Part shown: positions 23,502-31,519 of the stretch, in pieces
Layout of the letters: each line of letters opens with the position of its first letter
Position numbering within the stretch: position 1 is the stretch's first letter
NCBI RefSeq assembly: GCF_000761485.1
Contig: NZ_JPMX01000004.1
Coordinates: 1 to 32,168, forward strand
Length of the DNA stretch: 32,168 bases
Direction: 5' to 3'
From: Modestobacter caceresii
GTDB taxonomy: Bacteria; Actinomycetota; Actinomycetes; Mycobacteriales; Geodermatophilaceae
Position numbers and translations under genes: made by a program
Notes under the pieces: model-generated
The model's database searches: none
Told to the model about the DNA's origin: nothing
What the model saw: the letters and a program-made list of their open reading frames with translations, nothing else

Positions 23502-24284
23502 ATGACCGGTCAGGTGCTGGTGCTCGGCGGCACCGGGGAGGCCCGGCGGCTGGCTGCCGAGCTGGTCGCCGCGGGCGTCGACGTCCTCTCCTCGCTGGCC
23601 GGGCGGGTGGCCGACCCGGTGCTGCCCGCGGGGGAGGTGCGGATCGGCGGCTTCGGCGGCGCCGACGGGCTGGCCGCGTGGCTGGCCGAGCACCGGCCGC
23701 GGGCGGTCGTCGACGCCACCCACCCCTTCGCCGCGCAGATCACCGCCGCGGCGGCCACCGCCGCGGCCGCGCAGGGCACGCCGCTGCTGCGGTTGCAGCG
23801 CCCGGGCTGGACGCCGCAGCCGGGGGACACCTGGCGACATGTCGACTCGCTGGCCGCGGCGGCCGAGGCGGTGGCCGGGTACCGCAGCGTCTTCCTCACC
23901 ACCGGCCGGCAGGGCGTCGGGGCCTTCGCCGCGTTGCCGGGGCGGGTGCTGGTGCGTTCGGTCGACCCGCCGGACGAGCCGCTGCCGGCCGGGGCGACCC
24001 TGCTGCTGGACCGCGGGCCGTTCAGCGTCGCCGACGAGCTGGCGTTGCTGCGTGAGCACGCGGTGGAGGTCGTGGTCACCAAGGACTCCGGCGGGCACAT
24101 GACCGAGGCGAAGCTGATCGCCGCCCGGGAACTGCGGGTGCCGGTCGTGCTCGTCCGCCGGCCGTCGCTGCCGGACGGCGTCGTGCTGGTGTCGACGGTC
24201 GAGGACGCGCTGGCCTGGCTCGCGGGCCTGCTCGGGTGGCCGAGGGCCGAGGGGACACCAGGAGCCGGCCCGTCCTCACGGTGA
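23502..24284 (+). CDS. cobK: Precorrin-6A reductase CobK
   Basis: 260 residues, with GGAGG 6 bases before the ATG. It reduces the ring of precorrin-6A with NADPH. The N-terminus VLVLGGTGEARRLAAEL is the usual dinucleotide-binding start of CobK/CbiJ. Further blocks are SSLAGRV, VVDATHPFAAQIT, LLRLQRPGW, FLTTGRQGVGAF and EVVVTKDSGGHMTEAKLIAARELRVPVVLVRRP in adjoining pieces. It is transcribed away from cbiD across a 128-base gap. The C-terminal 20 residues (WPRAEGTPGAGPSSR) are probably disordered. Confidence 0.95.
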   Translation: MTGQVLVLGGTGEARRLAAELVAAGVDVLSSLAGRVADPVLPAGEVRIGGFGGADGLAAWLAEHRPRAVVDATHPFAAQITAAAATAAAAQGTPLLRLQRPGWTPQPGDTWRHVDSLAAAAEAVAGYRSVFLTTGRQGVGAFAALPGRVLVRSVDPPDEPLPAGATLLLDRGPFSVADELALLREHAVEVVVTKDSGGHMTEAKLIAARELRVPVVLVRRPSLPDGVVLVSTVEDALAWLAGLLGWPRAEGTPGAGPSSR

Positions 24285-24320
24285 GCACGAAGGGCGATTG
24301 AGCGCCACACGCACAGCGAC

Positions 24321-24353
24321 TTGCATCGTTGTAAAGAAGTGAGCAGACTCACT
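24321..24353 (+). promoter_or_regulatory. Candidate promoter with inverted repeat ahead of the GH43 gene
   Basis: TTGCAT (24321-24326), a 17-base spacer and CAGACT (24344-24349) could be -35 and -10. The perfect inverted repeat AGTGAG-CAGA-CTCACT (24338-24353) covers the -10, a likely operator for a sugar-responsive repressor. The gap is less GC-rich than its surroundings. Confidence 0.4.
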
Positions 24354-24423
24354 GTCGCGCCGCGCAGCTCCGGTGCCCCAGCGTCCCCGACGGGGTGGAC
24401 GCCCGCCTGAAGAGAGTCAGCCC

Positions 24424-26343
24424 ATGACGCGTTCCCTCCTCCGCCGGGCGTGGGTGCCCGCGCTCACGGCGGCCCTGCTGGTCGGCTCAGCAGCGCTCAC
24501 CGCCCCGGCCGCCGCCGCACCGACGCCCGCCGCCCCACCGCTCGTCGCCGGAGCCGACCGTCCCGCGGACCCGATCGCGCACGACCCGACGCTGGTCGAG
24601 GAGGGGGGCTGGTTCTACCTCGCCATCACCGGCGACGCCGCCACCGGCAGCGACTACATCCCGATGAAGCGGTCGAAGGACCTCCGTACCTGGGACGAGC
24701 TGCCGCCGGTCTTCACCGAGCTGCCCGCCGGCGTCCTGGCCGCCATCGGCGCGACCCCGGCCGACGCCCCGCAGGACGCCTGGGCCCCGGACCTCAGCTG
24801 GTCCGGCAGCGAGTGGCGGCTGTACTACTCGGCCTCCCGCTTCGGCACGACCAACTCCGTGACCGCGCTGGCGACCACCAAGTCGCTGGACCCGGCCAGC
24901 CCCGACCACGGCTGGGTCGACCGGGGCCCGGTGCTGGAGAGCGAGCCGGGCAGCGACGAGTACAACGCGATCGACGCCAACCACGTCACCGACGCCCAGG
25001 GCGGCGAGTGGCTGACCTTCGGATCCTTCTTCGGCGGCCTGAAGATCGTCGCGCTCGACCCGGCGACCGGGAAGCTCGCCGCCGGCGCCCCGGTGCTCCC
25101 CCTCGTCGACCGGCAGATCCAGTACAACCCCGTCGAGGGGCCCTCGATCATCCGCCACGGCGACCACTACTACCTGTTCGCGTCCTTCGACTACTGCTGC
25201 CGTGGCGCGGAGAGCGACTACCGGGTGGTCGTCGGCCGGTCGACGTCCATCACCGGCCCGTACCTGGACCGGGACGGCGTCTCCCTGCTGGAGGGCGGCG
25301 GCACCGAGGTGCTGCGCGGCTACAACGAGTTCCAGGGCACCGGCCACCCGGACGTGTACTCCGCCGGCGGTGTCGACTACTTCGTGAACCACTACTACGA
25401 CGCACTGTCCGACGGCACGCCGCGGCTGAACGTGCGCACCCTATCCTGGTCCGACGGCTGGCCGACGGTCAGCGACCCGGTCAACCCCAGCCGTTCGGCC
25501 GGTCACGGCTCGGCCTACGTGCAGGTGGTCCCCCGGGACGGTGCCGCGGTCGTGTCCAACGCGACCTGCGGCTACGCCGGGGCCAACGTGGCCCTGGCCG
25601 CCGCCTCGCCGGCCGACACCTGCCAGCAGTGGCAGATCGACGCACGGGACGCCGCCCAGGTCACCGACGGCAGTGAGACGGGTTCGCGGTTCCAGAACCG
25701 GAAGAGCAACATGGCCGCCGACTTCCCCGGCTGCGCGGAGGCGCAGAGCAGCGGCAACGTCGGCCAGTTCGACTGGTTGGGCAACTTCTTCTACAACGTC
25801 TGCCAGCGCTGGCTCTTCTCGCCGGCGTCCGACGGCTACACGACGATCTCCTCCATCGCGGGGCGCAACCTCGTGTGGACCGCCGAGGGGCGGACGCCGG
25901 GCGCCAACCTGGGCGTGGCGACACCGACGGGTGCGGCGAACCAGCAGTTCCGGTTCCAGCCGGTCGGTGAGGTCCTGCTGGGGAGCGCCACCGACCAGAC
26001 CCAGACCCTGGGTGTGGCCGGGTGCAAGGCGGCCAAGGGCAACGGCAACAAGGTGCGGATGGAGACCCGGGTCGCCGGCTCCTGCCAGACCTGGACGGTG
26101 ACCTCCACCGGCGGTGCCGGCTACACGGTCACCAACGCCGCCACCGGCTCGGTGCTCGCCTCGACGTCCTGCACCACCGGCAGTGCCCCGGCCCGGCTCC
26201 GGCTGCTCCCGGCGGACGAGGCAGGCAAGGCGGGCAAGGCGGGCAAGGCGTGCAGCACCTGGACGCTCGTCCCGGGCGACGACGGCACGTGGTCGCTGGC
26301 CACCGCCGGGAACACCCAGACGGTCCGGCTGCTCATCCCCTGA
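24424..26343 (+). CDS. Secreted glycoside hydrolase family 43 enzyme with C-terminal ricin-like region
   Basis: 639 residues. A Tat/Sec-like signal peptide (SLLRRAWVPALTAALLVGSA, ending near AAAAP) indicates export. The five-bladed GH43 domain (about 45-370) contains the three expected acidic residues: Asp54 in AHDPTLVEEGGWFY, Asp184 in YNAIDANHVT and Glu238 in NPVEGPSIIRHGDHYYLFASF. The pattern is nearest to arabinan endo-1,5-alpha-L-arabinanases, though arabinofuranosidase or xylosidase activity is possible. The last 250 residues carry QxW-type repeats (CQQWQID, CQRWLFS, CQTWTVT, CSTWTLV) of a ricin-type beta-trefoil, probably sugar-binding. A Gly-Lys-Ala triplet repeat (AGKAGKAGKA) interrupts this part. 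It stands alone between cobK and a strong terminator. Confidence 0.9.
   Translation: MTRSLLRRAWVPALTAALLVGSAALTAPAAAAPTPAAPPLVAGADRPADPIAHDPTLVEEGGWFYLAITGDAATGSDYIPMKRSKDLRTWDELPPVFTELPAGVLAAIGATPADAPQDAWAPDLSWSGSEWRLYYSASRFGTTNSVTALATTKSLDPASPDHGWVDRGPVLESEPGSDEYNAIDANHVTDAQGGEWLTFGSFFGGLKIVALDPATGKLAAGAPVLPLVDRQIQYNPVEGPSIIRHGDHYYLFASFDYCCRGAESDYRVVVGRSTSITGPYLDRDGVSLLEGGGTEVLRGYNEFQGTGHPDVYSAGGVDYFVNHYYDALSDGTPRLNVRTLSWSDGWPTVSDPVNPSRSAGHGSAYVQVVPRDGAAVVSNATCGYAGANVALAAASPADTCQQWQIDARDAAQVTDGSETGSRFQNRKSNMAADFPGCAEAQSSGNVGQFDWLGNFFYNVCQRWLFSPASDGYTTISSIAGRNLVWTAEGRTPGANLGVATPTGAANQQFRFQPVGEVLLGSATDQTQTLGVAGCKAAKGNGNKVRMETRVAGSCQTWTVTSTGGAGYTVTNAATGSVLASTSCTTGSAPARLRLLPADEAGKAGKAGKACSTWTLVPGDDGTWSLATAGNTQTVRLLIP
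26224..26250. repeat. Three 9-base tandem units (GGCAAGGCG) in the GH43 gene
   Basis: Units at 26224-26232, 26233-26241 and 26242-26250 are identical and in frame, encoding (Gly-Lys-Ala)x3 inside the lectin-like region. Such repeats can gain or lose units by slippage without a frameshift. Confidence 0.9.
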
Positions 26344-26362
26344 CCGGCCCCGCAGCACCGTC

Positions 26363-26399
26363 CGACGGCCGGCGTCCCCTCACGGGACGCCGGCCGTCG
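26363..26399 (+). terminator. Strong hairpin terminator after the GH43 gene
   Basis: CGACGGCCGGCGTCCC (26363-26378) pairs perfectly with GGGACGCCGGCCGTCG (26384-26399) across the 5-base loop CTCAC, 20 bases after the stop. There is no T-tract, which is normal for GC-rich actinobacterial terminators. Confidence 0.85.
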
Positions 26400-26471
26400 T
26401 CGTCACGCTGCCTCCGGTGCCCGGACTGTCGCACCCTCGGTGCACAGTGGGTGCGACGGAGGTGGTGCGCA

Positions 26472-26933
26472 GTGCTGGGAGAACCGCAGGCGGTCGACCT
26501 CGACCCGCTGAGCCTGGAGAGCGCCCTGCTGCGGGCGGCGGTCGGTGACTACGCGGCCGAGGCGGCGGTGCTGCTGCTGGCCGAGTCCGGCCACTGGCTG
26601 CCCCGGCTGCAGGCCGCCGGCCTGATCGCCATCGCGCTCGACGCCGACGCCATCGACGGCGGACCGTGGGCCGCCGTCCAGTGGGCCGACCTGGACGGCG
26701 CGCTCCGCACCGGGGTGATCGGCGGCAGCGGCGGGCAGCTGCGGCTGTTGCGGGCGGCGGCGAGCCTGGCCGAGGGGCAGCCGGTCGACCTGGCCGACCT
26801 GACCGCCGGCCTGGACCGCGACGAGCTGGTCCTGCTGCTGGCCGCGGTGGCCCACGCGGCCGGCAGTCACGAGCACGACGACGGCGCAGGGGCGTCGGTC
26901 GGCCCGGTCGTGCCCTGGCCGCGGCGCGACTGA
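26472..26933 (+). CDS. Unrecognised 153-residue protein
   Basis: Starts at a GTG with GGAGG about 9 bases upstream. The protein is Ala/Leu-rich and probably all helical: LESALLRAAVGDYAAEAAVLLLAES, HWLPRLQAAGLIAIALDADA, a less regular WAAVQWADLDGALRTGVIGGSGGQ, then LRLLRAAASLAEGQPVDLADL and RDELVLLLAAVAHAAG. It ends with an acidic/His tail (SHEHDDG). There is no membrane-length hydrophobic run. I recognise no family. Codon use matches its neighbours. It lies between the GH43 terminator and a padR operon. Confidence 0.75.
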   Translation: MLGEPQAVDLDPLSLESALLRAAVGDYAAEAAVLLLAESGHWLPRLQAAGLIAIALDADAIDGGPWAAVQWADLDGALRTGVIGGSGGQLRLLRAAASLAEGQPVDLADLTAGLDRDELVLLLAAVAHAAGSHEHDDGAGASVGPVVPWPRRD

Positions 26934-26965
26934 GGCGGACACCCGGGGCCGACGTCTGGACAGCA

Positions 26966-26986
26966 ACTAGTAACTGAGTGCATAGT
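26966..26986 (+). promoter_or_regulatory. Promoter and possible PadR operator
   Basis: CATAGT (26981-26986) ends 6 bases before the padR ATG, a leaderless arrangement. The AT-richer stretch just upstream has the palindrome ACTAGT (26966-26971) followed by AACT and AGT blocks, a plausible autoregulatory site. Function is inferred. Confidence 0.45.
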
Positions 26987-26992
26987 CTGCGC

Positions 26993-27529
26993 ATGGCGCT
27001 CGGGCACGTCCTCCTCGGCCTCCTCGCGCGGGGTGGACGGCACGGGTACGACCTCAAGCGGCAGTACGACGCACGGTTCCCGATGGCCAAGCCGATCGCG
27101 CCCGCGCAGGTGTACGCCACGTTGGAGCGACTGCTGCGGGACGGGCTGGTCGCCCCCGGGGGCACCGATCGGGGCGGCGGTCCCGACCGCACGTCGTACG
27201 AGATGACCCCGGCCGGGCGGCTGGAGCTCGACGCCTGGCTGGCCGAGGTCGAGGCGCCGACCCCCTTCGTCAGCAACCCGCTGGCGGTGAAGGTGACCCT
27301 CGCGCTGCTGGTCGCCGGGGACGACGCCGCGGCCGACTACCTGCAACGGCAGCGCGCTGCCCACCGGGAACGGATGCGCGAGTACACCCGCGTCAAGACC
27401 GACCCCGACACCTCCCTGGCCGGTGTGCTCGCGGCCGACTACGCCCTCAACCACCTCGATGCCGACCTGCGGTGGATCGACACCGCCCTGGCCCGCGTCG
27501 CCTCCCTCTCCGAGGAGCTCCGACCATGA
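26993..27529 (+). CDS. PadR family transcriptional regulator
   Basis: 178 residues. The PadR winged helix opens MALGHVLLGLLARGGRHGYDL, the usual start, then QVYATLERLLRDGLVAPGGT and TSYEMTPAGRLELDAWL. The C-terminal Vir-like helical dimerisation part is LAVKVTLALLVAGDD through RERMREYTRVK. PadR regulators are usually repressors of adjacent transport or stress genes. The stop overlaps the ABC ATPase ATG, so it most likely regulates its own operon in response to a compound moved by that transporter. An in-frame GTG at 26978 adds five residues but lies over the -10. Confidence 0.93.
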   Translation: MALGHVLLGLLARGGRHGYDLKRQYDARFPMAKPIAPAQVYATLERLLRDGLVAPGGTDRGGGPDRTSYEMTPAGRLELDAWLAEVEAPTPFVSNPLAVKVTLALLVAGDDAAADYLQRQRAAHRERMREYTRVKTDPDTSLAGVLAADYALNHLDADLRWIDTALARVASLSEELRP

Positions 27530-28272
27530 CCTCTCCACCCGACGACACCGGCACCGACGAGGGCCTGCTGCTCGCCGGCCGTGCGCTGGTGCGCTCCTAC
27601 GGCCACTCCCCGGCGCTGCGCGGGATCAGCGTGGGCACGCGGCGCGGCGAGATCCTGGCGATCACCGGCCCGTCGGGGTCGGGCAAGTCGACGCTGCTGC
27701 TGTGCCTGGCGGGCATCCTGCGCCCGGACGCCGGCGAGGTCCGGTTCGACGGGCGCCGGATCGACACCGACAGCGAGGCCGAGCGGTCCCGGCTGCGGCG
27801 CACCCGGTTCGGCGTGCTCTTCCAGTTCGGCCAGCTGGTGCCCGAGCTGACGGCGGCGGAGAACGTGGCGATGCCGCTTCTGCTGGCCGGCGTCAAGCGA
27901 CGTCCCGCCCTGACCGCCGCCGGCACCTGGCTCGAGCGCTTCGAGGTGGCCGACCTGGCGACGCACCGGCCGACCGAGATGTCCGGCGGCCAGGCCCAGC
28001 GGGTGGCGATGGCCCGGGCGCTGGTGACCGAGCCGGAGGTGCTGTTCGCCGACGAGCCGACCGGCGCCCTCGACACCCTGGCCGGGGAGCAGGTGCTCAC
28101 CGAACTGGTCCGGGTCACCCGGCAGGCCGGCATGACCGTGCTGATGGTCACCCACGACGCGAAGGTCGCCGCCTACGCCGACCGGGAGATCGTGATCCGG
28201 GACGGCATGGCCGACGACGGCGCCCCGACCTCGGCCCTGCGCGGCGCGCTGGGCCGGGCAGGCGCCCGGTGA
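27526..28272 (+). CDS. ABC transporter ATP-binding protein (MacB/LolD-like)
   Basis: 248 residues. Walker A GPSGSGKSTLL (about 49-59), the Q-loop at GVLFQFGQLVPELTAAENVAMPLLL, signature MSGGQAQRVAMARALV, Walker B VLFADEPTGALD and H-loop MVTHDAK are all intact. The A-P-T-GALD and ENV--PLL patterns place it with the ATPases that partner FtsX/MacB-type permeases. It overlaps padR upstream and the permease downstream by 4 bases each. Expected role: drug or peptide efflux, or lipoprotein-related work, driven with the permease. Confidence 0.95.
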   Translation: MTSPPDDTGTDEGLLLAGRALVRSYGHSPALRGISVGTRRGEILAITGPSGSGKSTLLLCLAGILRPDAGEVRFDGRRIDTDSEAERSRLRRTRFGVLFQFGQLVPELTAAENVAMPLLLAGVKRRPALTAAGTWLERFEVADLATHRPTEMSGGQAQRVAMARALVTEPEVLFADEPTGALDTLAGEQVLTELVRVTRQAGMTVLMVTHDAKVAAYADREIVIRDGMADDGAPTSALRGALGRAGAR

Positions 28273-29759
28273 GCGGCTCGGCGGACGTCGGGGCGATGCG
28301 CTGGTCGACCCTGCTGTGGCTGGCCACCGCCGGCGGCCGGGCCGACCGCACCCGGATCGCGCTGACCGCGGTCGGCGCCGCCGCAGGGGTGCTGGCGCTG
28401 CTCGCCGCCGCCACGGTCGCGGCCACCGGTGAGGACGACGGGCCCTACACCAGTCAGCTGCTCAACGAGACCGGGCTGCACATCGGCATCGTGATCGCCC
28501 TGGTGCTGCTCTGCGTGCCGGTGCTGGCGTTCACCGGCCAGTGCGCCCGGATCGGCGCGCCGGCGCGCGACCGGCGGCTGGCCGCGCTCCGGCTCACCGG
28601 CGCAACCCCCGCGGACGTCGCCCGGGTGGCCGCCGTCGAGACCGGGTTGGCGGCGGCCCTGGGATCACTGATCGGCCTGGGGGTGTACCTGCTCGGGCGG
28701 GTGCTGCTCGGGGACCCGGTGACGGCCACCTACGAGCGCAGCACCGAGATCTCCTCGAACGGCTACCTCATCGAGGACGTCACCGGTCCGGCGCTGCGGC
28801 TGCCGACCGACGTCCTGCCGCCGGTCTGGCTGATCGCCCTCCTGGTCCTCGCCGTGCCGATCGCGGCCACGGTCTTCGCGCTGGCCGCGCTGCGCCGGGT
28901 GACCACGACACCGTTCGGGGTGGTGCGCAGCCAGCGGGTGCGGCCGGTGCAGGTGGTCCCGGCGGCCCTGTTCGTCCTCGGGGCCGGGGGCATGGCGCTG
29001 TTCGCGGGGCTGGTCCGGTTGACCGGCATCGACGGGGGTGTCGGCCGGGTGCCCGCGCTGGTGTTCCTGCTGCTGTTCCTCTGCACGGCGATCGGCATCG
29101 TGCTCGGGACGGCGGCCGTCTCCGCGCGGGTGGGGGAGTTCCTGGCCCGGCGCACCGGGCGGCCGGCGCTGCTCATCGCCGGCCGGCGGTTGGTCGCCGC
29201 GCCCTTCGCCGCCAGCCGGAGCCACTCGGCCCTGCTGGTCGTCGTCCTGCTCGCCGCGGCCATCCAGGGCTTCCGGTCCCACACCCTGCTGTCGCAGCGG
29301 CAGAGCGGCAACGAGTTCTACGCGCGGGCCCTGGACACGGTCGACCTGGCCCTGGTCGTCGCCGGTGCGATCGCCGTGGCCGGTCTGCTGGTCGGCACCA
29401 TCGAGGGCGTGCTGAGCCGGCGGCGGGCGGCGGCCGCGCTCGTAGCCGCCGGGGTGCCGCGGGGCGTGCTCGGCCGGGCCCTGCTGCTGGAGGTGCTGGT
29501 GCCGGTCGTCCCGGCGACCCTGCTGGCGACGGCCGCCGGCATCCTCGCCGCGCGTGGGGTGATGGGCACCACCGTGCAGGAGAGCAGCTACTCCGCCACC
29601 GGGCGGGTGCTCCGGGTGGTGGAGACCGCCGTGCCCGTGCCCTGGACGGCGCTGGCGGTCATCGCCGGTGGGACGACGCTGGCCACGGCCGCCCTCACGC
29701 TGATCGCTCTGCCGATCCTGCGCCGCAGCGCCGACCCGGGGGAGCTGCGCACCGCCTGA
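28269..29759 (+). CDS. FtsX-like permease of an ABC transporter
   Basis: 496 residues from a GTG overlapping the ATPase stop. An N-terminal helix (IALTAVGAAAGVLALLAAATV) and about nine further membrane segments are visible. The FtsX-type block RDRRLAALRLTGATPADVARVAAVETGL occurs in the first half and a related RRAAAALVAAGVPRGVLGRALLLEVL in the second, so it looks like a duplicated permease in one chain. The absence of a large extracytoplasmic MacB-type domain and the double core resemble bacitracin/antimicrobial-peptide type or actinobacterial FtsX efflux permeases. The substrate is unknown. Confidence 0.9.
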   Translation: MSGSADVGAMRWSTLLWLATAGGRADRTRIALTAVGAAAGVLALLAAATVAATGEDDGPYTSQLLNETGLHIGIVIALVLLCVPVLAFTGQCARIGAPARDRRLAALRLTGATPADVARVAAVETGLAAALGSLIGLGVYLLGRVLLGDPVTATYERSTEISSNGYLIEDVTGPALRLPTDVLPPVWLIALLVLAVPIAATVFALAALRRVTTTPFGVVRSQRVRPVQVVPAALFVLGAGGMALFAGLVRLTGIDGGVGRVPALVFLLLFLCTAIGIVLGTAAVSARVGEFLARRTGRPALLIAGRRLVAAPFAASRSHSALLVVVLLAAAIQGFRSHTLLSQRQSGNEFYARALDTVDLALVVAGAIAVAGLLVGTIEGVLSRRRAAAALVAAGVPRGVLGRALLLEVLVPVVPATLLATAAGILAARGVMGTTVQESSYSATGRVLRVVETAVPVPWTALAVIAGGTTLATAALTLIALPILRRSADPGELRTA

Positions 29760-29818
29760 GCGGGTGCCCGGGGGCAGGCGAGGGGTTCGCGGTCGGCGTC
29801 CCGGGCAAGATCCCGGGC

Positions 29819-31519
29819 ATGACCACCCCGCCCGGGCTGCCCGACGCCCTGCAGCACCTGCGCGATCGGGTCGCCTCGGCACCGCTCGGCCTGGCCACCC
29901 CCGGCCGGGACGCCGCCGCCCGCACCGCCCGCTCGGTCGTCGACCAGGTCGACGACTACCTGCTGCCGCGGCTCCGCGACCTGGACGCACCGCTGCTCAC
30001 CGTGGTCGGCGGCTCGACCGGCGCCGGCAAGTCCACGCTGGTCAACAGCCTGCTGGGCGCCCGGGTCACCACCCCCGGCGTGCTCCGCCCGACGACCCGC
30101 GCTCCGGTCCTGGTCTGCGCTCCGGCCGACCGGGCCGCGTTCGCCGGCGACCGGGTGCTGCCCGGGCTGGCCCGCACCACCGGCGGGGAGGCCGGCCCCG
30201 GCGGTCTGCAGCTCGTGGTGTCCGAGGCGCTGCCGGCCGGGCTCGCCCTCGTCGACGCCCCGGACGTCGACTCGGTGGTCGAGGCCAACCGCGACCTGGC
30301 CGGTCAGCTGCTGGCCGCCGCCGACCTGTGGGTCTTCGTGACGACGGCGGCCCGCTACGCCGACGCCGTCCCGTGGGACCTGCTGCGCACCGCCCAGGAG
30401 CGGGGGACCGCGCTGGCCGTCGTGCTGGACCGGGTGCCGCCCGAGGCGGTGGCGGAGGTGGCCGACGACCTGGCCGGGATGCTGCGCCGAGCCCGGCTGG
30501 ACAGCGCCCGGCTGTTCGTGATCGAGGAGCGGCCGCTGGCCGACGGCTTCCTGCCCGACGAGCAGGTCGCCCCGCTGCGCGGCTGGCTGCACGCGCTCGC
30601 CGCCGACCAGGAACAGCGCGCCGCCGTCGTCCGGCAGACCCTCGCCGGGGCGCTGGGCAGCCTGCACGACCGGGTCGACGTCGTCGTCGCCGGCGTCGCC
30701 GAGCAGGCGGCCGCCGCGGAGGCGCTGCAGGCCGCCACGGACGCCTCCTACGCCCGGGCGCGGGCGGCGATCGACGAGGGCGTCGGCAACGGCAGCCTGT
30801 TGCGCGGGGAGGTGCTCGCCCGCTGGCAGGAGTTCGTCGGCACCGGCGAGTGGATGCGCAGCCTGCAGGGCCACGTCGGCCGGTTGCGCGACCGGGTCAC
30901 CGCCGCGTTCACCGGCCGCAGCAACCCCGCCGACGACCTGGCCGGCGCGCTGGAGTCCGGGGTCGAGCTGCTGCTCCGGGCCGAGGCCGACCGCGCCGCG
31001 GAGAAGACCGTCACCAGCTGGCGGACCCTGCCCGGCGGGATCGCCCTGCTCGACGGCCGGGAGACCGAGCTGGACGGCGTCTCGCCGTCGTTCGCCGGCG
31101 CCTCCGCCGACGAGGTGCGGGACTGGCAGGGCACGGTGTTGGAGCTGGTGCGCAGCGAGGGCGCGGGCAAGCGGTCGCGGGCCCGGCTGATGTCCTGGGG
31201 GGTCAACGGCGCGGGTGCGGTGGTGATGGTCGCCGTCTTCGCCTCCACCGCCGGGCTGTCCGGCGCCGAGGTGGCCATCGCCGGCGGCACCACCGCGGTG
31301 GGTCAGCGGGTGCTCGAGGCGGTGTTCGGGGACGCGGCGGTGCGCGAGCTGGCCGCCCGGGCCCGGGCCGACCTGGACGCCCGCGCCGCGCGGCTGCTGC
31401 GCGCCGAGCAGCACCGCTTCGACGTGCTGCTGGAGGACGTCGCCCCGGCACCGGGCGCGGACGTCGAGCTGCGGTCGGCGGCGCAGGCGCTGGCTGCTGC
31501 CCACGGGGTCGGCGCGTGA
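29819..31519 (+). CDS. Dynamin-like / YfjP-type GTPase, first of a pair
   Basis: 566 residues. The G domain holds G1 GGSTGAGKST (about 64-73), a T-rich switch region PGVLRPTTRAPVLV and G3 DAPDVDS, while the G4 position reads VLDRVP rather than N/TKxD. Long helical regions with many Ala/Arg follow (AAEALQAATDASYARARAAI, VGRLRDRVTAAFTGR), and a hydrophobic segment near 465-495 (GAVVMVAVFASTAGLSG, EVAIAGGTTAVG) could contact membrane. This matches the bacterial dynamin-like pair layout, as with DynA/DynB of Streptomyces, which help sporulation septation. A CAAGAT element 7 bases before the ATG suggests a leaderless start. It overlaps the second GTPase by 4 bases. Confidence 0.85.
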   Translation: MTTPPGLPDALQHLRDRVASAPLGLATPGRDAAARTARSVVDQVDDYLLPRLRDLDAPLLTVVGGSTGAGKSTLVNSLLGARVTTPGVLRPTTRAPVLVCAPADRAAFAGDRVLPGLARTTGGEAGPGGLQLVVSEALPAGLALVDAPDVDSVVEANRDLAGQLLAAADLWVFVTTAARYADAVPWDLLRTAQERGTALAVVLDRVPPEAVAEVADDLAGMLRRARLDSARLFVIEERPLADGFLPDEQVAPLRGWLHALAADQEQRAAVVRQTLAGALGSLHDRVDVVVAGVAEQAAAAEALQAATDASYARARAAIDEGVGNGSLLRGEVLARWQEFVGTGEWMRSLQGHVGRLRDRVTAAFTGRSNPADDLAGALESGVELLLRAEADRAAEKTVTSWRTLPGGIALLDGRETELDGVSPSFAGASADEVRDWQGTVLELVRSEGAGKRSRARLMSWGVNGAGAVVMVAVFASTAGLSGAEVAIAGGTTAVGQRVLEAVFGDAAVRELAARARADLDARAARLLRAEQHRFDVLLEDVAPAPGADVELRSAAQALAAAHGVGA

